DNA from: Viola odorata
Lineage: Eukaryota > Streptophyta > Magnoliopsida > Malpighiales > Violaceae
Length of the DNA stretch: 64,000 nt
Assembly (NCBI GenBank): GCA_963691705.1
Contig: OY829540.1
Coordinates: forward strand, 10,001 to 74,000
Direction of reading: 5' to 3'
In this document: positions 57,031 to 64,000 of the stretch, one piece after another
Numbering within the stretch: position 1 is the first letter of the stretch
Layout: the number at the start of each line of letters is the position of its first letter
The notes under the pieces: generated by a model
What the model saw: the letters and a program-made list of their open reading frames with translations, nothing else
The model's database searches: none
Told to the model about the DNA's origin: nothing
Program-made: the position numbers and the translations under genes

Positions 57031-58383
57031 TACACTTGAATGACCCAGGATTAGGAAAAGAAGCGGAAAGGTCAAAGATTAGAGCTCAATCAATCATGCT
57101 GGCTTGGCATTTTTTCTGCTGATGCATTCCGACTCATCTCAAGGCCCTGAGATGAGTCTGCCGTGACGTTTCCAGATCTGGACAGCACTCACCATGATTA
57201 TGCGCGCCACAATTATTTAGTCATGAGTGTGTTTCTTGTCTCCTTGGGCCCCGTTTTTATAGACACTGAGCTTCTTGAGTTCCTATATCATTCCTCCCAC
57301 TCCTAACAAGCATCTTGGAAGTATGAAATGACATTCTCCTTGTGTTTTGGGAGAATATTCTCACACTTGGACATGCTTCTTGAAGACCAAACTGAGGAGG
57401 CTTGTGAGTGGGAGCTGTCTCACCTTAGAGAGGAGTATCTTGGCACCAAGGAGGACCATTAATACTGATGAGAACGGCAGAGGAAGGCATCGGACGAGAG
57501 CAAGGAGTTAGAGGAGAAAACCAGCTTTTTCACTTATTTTCTAGAATTTCCAGCATTTTCCTATTTTCTGTTTTGAACATCTTTCATCATTTCGTTATGT
57601 TTTGTAACTAAAAACCTTCATCTCTAGTAGAGATTCAGAGGTTGACAATTCTGAATTGTTGTGAGATTTGTTTTGATCTTAATTAAAAACGTTTCATATC
57701 ACTTTTCTTGCTTGTTTTAATGATAGTTTGATTGTATTGTGTTTGAGCTTGATCAACTTGGATTTCGGTACAATTAATTACCGTAGAATCCCTGTAGTGC
57801 CGCGTTTCTGCACTATAGAGAACCCGAGTAGACAACTAGTGGATGGGATGATGTCTTCCTGAAACTAGAAGAAGAAAAGAGTAAGTTTTGAGAATTCTGG
57901 ACTGCAGTTGCGTCCATCTCAAGGTCTTGAGAAGGGCCTTCCTAATCGTATCAATGAACCAGCAATCCTTGATTGTTAGGGGAGTTAGGGTCACAAGAGG
58001 AGCTTCTCCTCGAATGACTTGAGTAGGAGGAGGCTTAGAGATCGCCCCTGGATGTATCTCTATAACTTCTCTATGAATTGGTTTTGAAAATCTTTTGTCA
58101 ATGATCAACATCTTGGAATTGTCACTTCGTTAATATCTCTACCGGGGATGTCTTTCTCCTACTAATTTCAATCTCATTCCAACCATATTTCTATATGCAA
58201 CTTTCGTTCACTTCATTTACATTTCTGTTTTCACAAACTACAACCCAAAACTTGGTTTTTCTACTTGGTTATTCATAAAGAAACAACGAATCAGTCAAAG
58301 CTTGTCTCTGTGGGATCGATCCTCTCACCACTATCTGCATTAATTTGTAACATAGCACTGAGTTGAACTTATACTTTTATGCA
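57031..58383 (+). mobile_element. LTR-like insertion (Athila-type end sequence)
   Basis: No open frame. Near its end, CTTGTCTCTGTGGGATCGATCC at 58297-58321 is a signature seen near the 3' end of Athila-type and related plant LTRs. A TATA-like TTTTTATAGACAC is at about 57255 and CTTCATCTCTAGTAGAGATTC at about 57620. It separates aORF2 from aORF3. TTGAA occurs just outside a TG start (57036-57040) and again at 58363-58367, but the latter is not preceded by CA, so borders are unproven. It could be a solo LTR. Confidence 0.5.
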
Positions 58384-58692
58384 GGGCATGCGACGCCCCT
58401 GTCAAGGCGTTTCGTCCTTATTTCAAATTTGCACCTTCTGGCGCGTGCCTTACTTTATGACGTGTTGCTTCCCCACGTGTATGCTGCTGACTGGTCGCCC
58501 TTTCAGGGTTATATCTATTGTTTCTTCTACCCCTTTTTCTTTTTCCATCTTTCCCTTATACGCTATTTCGTCTTTGGATAAATACTTTGCGCCGCTCTCT
58601 CTCTTTCTGGTTCAAGACTCCTCGCATTCTCTTTCACGAAGGTACAAGGTACACATCCTTTTTCTTTTCTCTTTGTTTCTTCCTTGTTGACC

Positions 58693-60962
58693 ATGGCTAG
58701 AACTAAGAAATCCTCTGAAGAAGGAGATCCTCAAAGGTCCTCCGGGGAATAAGTAATTGATACCACTCCCACTTCTTTGTACACACTGCCTTTAATTAAC
58801 CGTAGGCTTTCTGGGTTTTCTGCACGATTTCCCAAGGAATATCCCGTGCATCCTGCTTCTGAATCGCTCCGATTGAACAACATTTTGCCCGGAAATAGCA
58901 GAATGTTGTATGCTAAGCTCTTCGATCATGGGTTTCGTCTCCCTCTTGACCCGCTTGTAAAATTGTTGTTGGCTGATTCTGATTTGGCTCCGGCTCAGTT
59001 GAGTCCTAACGCGATTTGCGTTGTTAGTGCTTTTGCCGCACTGTGCCGTTTCAAGGGAATAGAATCTCCCACCTTAGCGTTGCTTCATGACATTTTCCAA
59101 TTGTATTCCCGTAAAGGGGTGATATCGATATCGCCTCGCTACGAAGACGGTTCCTTGAAGCCCTTTACTTGGAAACTAATGGGCATTGAGTCTTCCATTC
59201 CTCACTGGAAAGAGGAATTTTTTATTGTTGATCTGCCTGAGCCGTTGTGGAGGGCTGGCTTCAACGAAACAATTAAAGATGGGGCTTGGGGTCATCGGAA
59301 ACCCCTTTCCGACCCGGAGGATGGCTGGTTGAAGACGCTGCTTCAATTTAATTTTAGCGTTGATGCCCGAAAAGTGGCCAACGGGTTGCCCGTGGAACAG
59401 TGCAAGAAGGTTGAGCGTTTGACCTTTTTTCTTTTGCGTTGTCAAGAAGTACTAACGCTAACGTTTTGTGATTGTGCAGTGCCTCCGCCTGGTTGGGAGC
59501 CTGAGTATTTCCGAAGGAGGAGGAAACAGGAGGCGAAAAAGAAAGTTGTCGCTGAAGCTAGGGCTGCTGCTGCCGCTGCCGCTGTTGCTAACGCTGAGGG
59601 AGGGGAGGCTACTGCTACCGCTAGCGTTATGGGCCCTCGGGTTGTAAGACAGAAACGACCTCGGAAAGCACGTGCTGCCCCATCCGTTTCGTCCCAGACC
59701 GTTGTCTCTTCAGAGGCTACGGTTGAACCGATTCCTGTTGGGATTCCTCTTGCATCCTCCACCACTCAGGTGAACATTTTTAGAACTTTAGTCTTTCTTT
59801 TTTGCACTGTTTCCTTATCACGTTCTGCGTTATTTAGGAAGTCGTTGCTGCTTCTGTCCCTTCTACCTCCCAAGGAGATATGGGTATCGCTGATGTCCTT
59901 CGCGAGCGTCAGAAGAAGGCTCGCTATGATCTCCCGAATAGTCCTTCTTCCTCGGCCGCCAATCGTAGTTCGAGTTCCCTTGGGGGCGAGGGTGTATCTG
60001 CTGATCAACCGGAACCTGTTGATTTTGGAGGTCAACCCCATGTGCCTCCTGGTTCTCCAATCCATTCCGCGCACACCCCGATGGGCTATGATTCTGATGC
60101 CCTTAATCCTGAGGTGCCCGGAGGCAATGAGGTCTCGATGCCTAACGCGGAAGGCCTCTCTAGCCGGCCAACTTCTCCTGGTGCGTTGTTCTTTGTTCCG
60201 ATGCCTCATCCACCTATTGTGAGGGGTGGGCCCGCTCCTGCCTTAATGGCTGGTATCTCTCCCTATGATCCTCCTCTCATGCCGACTCATCACGTTAGCT
60301 TGCACTCCTTTAGGGACAGTATTCTGCAGTTTCCTGCTGATGCTGATCATGAGGCCGTGATTTCCTCTACCGCTTATCTGGTAGCAGAGATTTTGTCTCT
60401 TCCAAGAGAGAGGGATGCCTTCGTGGCTCGGGGCGAGCAGGGACGTATCAATTTCCTTCGCTCTCAGGCGTTTTCCATGCTTTGCCATCTTCACTATATG
60501 GATGAAGAGAATGCCAGAGCTGCAGCTAACGGGCGAGGAGAGATAAACAGGCTGTTGGAAGAGCGACAGCGTCTTGAAAGTATGGAGACTGCTCGGGGAG
60601 AGGCTATCGCGGTCAAACAAGAGTTGGAGGCCGCTAAGTTAGCTTTGGAGGAGGAGAAGAGACAACGTGCTGATCTGGCCTTACGCCTCTCTCAGGAGGA
60701 GGATAGCCTGCGTCTGGAGAGACAGAGGAATGTTGAGCTTTCTGCCGATTCCTCCCTTAACGCTGAGAAGAACCGTTGGTACTTTGAGCAGGGTGGGGGA
60801 ATCATGTCAGAAGCCGTGATGCATCATTATGGAGTTGAGGAGCTCCGTATTGAAGATCTCTCCGCGTATTTTGACAAGAGAGCCTCCTCCATTACTGATA
60901 GCGGTTTCTATCAGTGGAAGGCTGCTCAGCAAGGAGGGGTCAACGCGCCACCCAATCTTTAG
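58693..60962 (+). pseudogene. aORF3, antisense PF04195-type gene with an early stop
   Basis: ATG 58693 (ACCATGGCTAG) starts MARTKKSSEEGDPQRSSGE, then TAA at 58750-58752; the same frame continues open. Domain core: LFDHGFRLPLDPLVKLLL, LAPAQLSPNAI, SPTLALLHDIF, then FFIVDLPEPLWR. A second intron at 59770-59837 (GTGAAC to ATTTAG, phase 0) leads to exon 59838-60962. At the conserved first intron site (after VEQCKK, 59411) the donor reads TTGAGC in place of GT, although a perfect TACTAAC branch site (59450) and acceptor (59479) remain; the 69 bases are stop-free and in frame. The middle is Ala-rich with RPRKAR. The C-terminus is a long coiled coil (EERQRLESMETARGE, LALEEEKRQRADLALRL). About 730 residues if the early stop is ignored. 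Confidence 0.78.
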
Positions 60963-61360
60963 ACCTTTTGTTGTTTAGATGTTTTACATTTTTGTGGCTG
61001 ACGGGACCGTCTATATTTTGTACTTCAAACAATATGGGCCTTGACTTGGCTAATCCACTCTTTTTGGATAGAAGTTTTTTATCTGCTTTTCTTCATAATG
61101 TTGTTTGATCACTTATCCGTACGGGACATTTGGCGTTAGGTTTCCACAGACGCATAGTTTCGCGTTGTATCCCGTTAGCTTTTCATCAGCTGTATTCAAG
61201 TAGCATGTCCATTATATCCTTCGATAGTCTCTCTGAGTGTAAATCAGCGTTGCTTCCGCATCTGCTGTACTTATATTCCTGCCGTCCCTCGTTGTCAGAG
61301 GAGGCTTTACATCTGTCTCAACGTTGTTGTTGCAGTATAGTCACCTTTCCGTCATCGTTT
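60963..61360. other. aORF3 3' flank
   Basis: No gene seen. Short frames such as 61130-61465 run into the tandem array and have no recognisable content. It leads into the repeat region that separates the antisense genes from pol. Confidence 0.45.
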
Positions 61361-61735
61361 CACCGGGTATCAACCGTGCGGCTACTAGTTAGGATTTCTT
61401 TGTTTCTTTTCGCCAGAGATAGGCTCCAACATCGCTTCACCGGGTATCAACCGCGAGGCTACTAGTTAGGATTTCTTTTGTTTCTTTTCCGCCACAGATA
61501 GGCTCCAACATCGCTTCACCGGGTATCAACCGCGCGGCTACTAGTTGGGATGTCTTTGTTTCCTTTCGCCACAGATAGGCTCCAACATCGCTTCACCGGG
61601 TATCAACCGCATGGCTACTAGTTGGGATGTCTTTGTTTCCTTTCGCCACAGATAGGCTCCAACATCGCTTCACCGCGTATCAACCGCGCGGCTACTAGTT
61701 GGGATGTCTTTGTTTCCTTTCGCCACAGATAGGCT
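61361..61735. repeat. Tandem array, 77-base unit, five copies
   Basis: Units start with CACCGGGTATCAACCG at 61361, 61438, 61517, 61594 and 61671. Each contains GCGGCTACTAGTTGGGATG, TTTCGCCACAGATAGGCTCC and AACATCGCTT. Copies are over 90% alike by eye. This is the post-pol array of the minus-strand element. Confidence 0.93.
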
Positions 61736-62220
61736 TTGGGGAGTGCCTCGTCTTAGTGAGCTGTCTGATCAGGACCAGCCATCACAAGGATAGGAATTTT
61801 CACCCCCAAGCGTTGTACCTCGCGTCCATGGAATCGTGCCTCATCTCTATGGGCCGTCTATGTGAGCACGGTTACCACAAGGATAGGATTTTCACTTCCA
61901 GGACGGAGTTGGTCTCTCCTTGGGGTGTGCCTCTCCTTATGGGGTTACCATAAGAATAGGATTTCACTCCCAAGGATTCCGGGGCGTGCCTCATCTTAAC
62001 GGGCCGTCTATGTGAGCACGGTTGCCGCAAGGATAGGATTTTCACTCCGGGGAGCCGTTTGGGGTCGTGCCTCGTCTTAATGGGCCGTCTATGTGAGCAC
62101 GGTTACCACAAGGATAGGATTTTCACTCCCAAACGCCTTGTTATGCCAGGGCGTGCCTCGTCTTAATGAGCTGTCTGATCAAGACCAGCCATCACAAGGA
62201 TAGGATTTTCACCCATGGCA
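61736..62220. repeat. Tandem array, AAGGATAGGATTTTCACTCC type
   Basis: About six imperfect copies of a 75-85 base unit carry CACAAGGATAGGATTTTCAC, then TCCC, a variable centre, GGGGCGTGCCTCRTCTTAAT and GGGCCGTCTATGTGAGCACG. First and last copies carry GAGCTGTCTGATCARGACCAGCC instead. It adjoins the 77-base array and runs to about 100 bases before the pol stop. Confidence 0.9.
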
Positions 62221-62306
62221 TTCTTCGCTACCTGCATATTACCAGTAGCAAACGCACGGTGAATATCTCAATATTCATTTATTAGAATAACTTTGATGTT
62301 ACCCGA

Positions 62307-64000
62307 TTAGCTCTTGGCGTGGTATAGCCTCAACCGAGCGATGTTCCAAGAGTTTTGCAGGGGCGTTCCCTCGAGCTTTTCCAGATGGTATGCTCATTTT
62401 CCCACAATGCGGGTGACACGATACGGTCCATCCCAGTTTGGGCTGAGCTTTCCCATACGTTGTCCTGCTACTCGTCTGTCTCTGAGCACTAAATCTCCGG
62501 TTTTGAGCAATCGCTCCCTCACTTGCCGGTTGTGATATTGTGCCATTTTCCTTTTGTAGTGCAGGGTTTCCAGGAGGGTTTCCTCGTGTGTTTCTGGTAG
62601 AGTATCGAGGTTAGCTCGTAACCTTTCTTCATTGTTTTCTTCTTTGAAGTGAGCCACCCGGAGGCTCATCATGCCAATCTCGATTGGTGTGACAGCTTCG
62701 GTTCTGAATGCTAATGCGAACGGGGTCTCTCCCGTGCTGGCCTTGACAGTCATGCGGTAGGCCCATAGTACATATGGCAATTCGTCTGGCCATTTCTTCT
62801 TGGATCCTTCCAAGTTTCTTTTGATGCCACTAAGGATACTGCGGTTAGTTACTTCCGCCTGGCCGTTGGTTTGGGGATGTGCCACAGAGGAGAATCTTTG
62901 CTCTATCTGGAACTCTGCACATTGATCCCTGAAGAACTGGCTCGTAAATTGTGTCCCGTTGTCGCTAACTAGCACGCGTGGTACTCCAAATCGCATGATG
63001 ACTTGGTGTTTGAAGAAACGCCAAATTTTTTCGGTGGTAATGGTGGCTAACGCCTCAGCTTCGGCCCACTTTGTGAAGTAGTCTACCGCTACGACCACGA
63101 ATTTTAACTGAGATCTAGCCTTTGGAAACGGGCCCAGGATGTCAATCCCCCATTTTGCAAACGGGCACGGTGCGACTATTTCTGAAATTGGCACAGCAGG
63201 TTTTCGAGGAATCTTAGCATATTCTTGGCATTTCTGACAGGTTCTCACGAAGTTATGACAGTCTCGTCGAATGGTGGGCCAGTAAAATCCCGACCGAAAG
63301 ACTTGGGCTGCCAGGGTGTCACTAGCAATGTGCATGCCACATATCCCTTCGTGAATTTCACGTAACACATGTAAGCCTTCTTGCTCCGTTATGCATTTAG
63401 CGGCCGGATGGGAGAAACATCTTCGTATTAACTCTCCGTTATAATATGTGCATCGTGCTGCCCGTTTTAGGACTTTCTTCCTCTCTGTATGGTCTCCCGG
63501 TAGTTTATCATGTTTCAGATATTCTATTACTAGGATCCTCCAATCATTTTCCATTTCTTCCACACAGAGCGATGCCTGCTCTTCCATGAAAGAAGGTGTA
63601 GGCAGTTCTCCATAGCGCACGTCACTGGGTACTGAGGCTTCTGGATTGGCTACCATCTTGGCGAGGCTATCGGCCTCTTCATTGTTTTCTCTAGGAATGT
63701 GCTCAAAGGTGACCAGGGTGCCTTTTTCCTGTATTTTTGACAGCTCATGCTTCACTTTGGCTAAGTATTGAGCCATGACGGGTTCTCTGGCCTAGGAGTT
63801 CCCCAGAACCTGATCCATTATTAGCTTGGAATCTCCTCGGATTTTTAAACGTGTTCTGTCTTCCTTCTCCCCACCGGGAGTGGTTCCGATAGAGAAACTG
63901 TTTCCAATTCTGAGTCCTGCCAGCAGCGCTTCGTATTCAGCCGCATTGTTGGACAATGGCTGCAGGATTCTGATGGCGTATCGCATCTCCAAGCCGTTTG
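62307..64000 (-). pseudogene. pol: Tat-lineage pol: RNase H and integrase, partial
   Basis: Minus strand, continuing beyond the window. At 64000-63795 lies the second RNase H (SNNAAEYEALLAGLRIG, GDSKLIMDQVLG) with a roughly 13-residue insertion (GTTPGGEKEDR) before the GDS motif. TAG at 63792-63794 breaks the frame. Then follow AREPVMAQYL, ENNEEADSLA, the HHCC finger (IHEGICGMH, CQKCQ) and the integrase core with D, D, E in WGIDILGPFP, VSDNGTQF and NGQAEV. TGA at 62394-62396 replaces the usual Gly in the C-terminal domain (IVGK then stop, then AYHLEKLEG), and the frame goes on to TAA 62307-62309. Only two lesions are seen in 560 codons. It is more like Retand/RIRE2-type Tat integrases than the telomere-side copy. 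The antisense genes at 51-61 kb lie downstream of it. Confidence 0.9.

Noticed and set aside
57036..58367. TTGAA as target duplication of the LTR-like insertion
   Set aside because: The right copy is not preceded by a CA end, so the match is likely chance.
61130..61465. 111-residue frame after aORF3
   Set aside because: Runs into the 77-base tandem array and shows no similarity between units at protein level.

Overview
The window is the left end of a plant chromosome, most likely a eudicot. It opens with about 8.4 kb of the plant telomere repeat CCCTAAA in the orientation expected of a chromosome end. Almost everything after that is transposable element. The one clearly intact host gene is a two-coding-exon STY13-like (Raf-like) protein kinase at 30.6-33.2 kb. 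Species cannot be told from the sequence alone.

Layout. 1-8427: telomere. 8428-18544: 3' half of a Ty3/gypsy Tat/Ogre-like retrotransposon, with the telomere joined inside the reverse transcriptase coding sequence. It has pol with two in-frame stops, a long repeat-rich spacer, a polypurine tract and a 3.9-kb 3' LTR. 19257-23561: a hAT-like non-autonomous element with 8-bp target-site duplications. It carries a histone H2A gene fragment and is itself split by an inverted solo LTR (19608-22766). 23.6-26.0 kb: AT-rich DNA with weak tRNA-like (SINE) traces. 26.0-30.4 kb: nested hAT-like and PIF/Harbinger-like remnants, including a transposase fragment. 30.6-33.2 kb: the kinase. 34.7-64.0 kb: a second, minus-strand Tat-lineage region. 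Its integrase and RNase H lie at the right edge, and between pol and LTR-like segments sits an unusual cluster of plus-strand (antisense) genes. 40437-51082: a 10.6-kb LARD-type non-autonomous LTR element, with both LTRs and a perfect 5-bp target duplication, inserted into that antisense cluster.

How the parts relate. The LARD element has no pol. Its LTRs, polypurine tract, pre-PPT hairpin and two internal noncoding blocks match those of the telomere-side Tat element, so it looks like a non-autonomous partner of that family. The antisense cluster consists of three divergent aORF genes with the gypsy-type domain PF04195 (Transposase_28), two small paralogous proteins of about 130 residues that I do not recognise, and one proline-rich 140-residue ORF. 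Three of these genes have a TATA box 68-79 bases before the ATG, and several have AATAAA-like signals after the stop. The three aORFs share an intron position, which implies real antisense transcription. One aORF is intact (678 residues after splicing). Another died and was then tandemly duplicated. Finding this many separately promoted antisense genes in one Tat-type region is the most unusual feature of the window.
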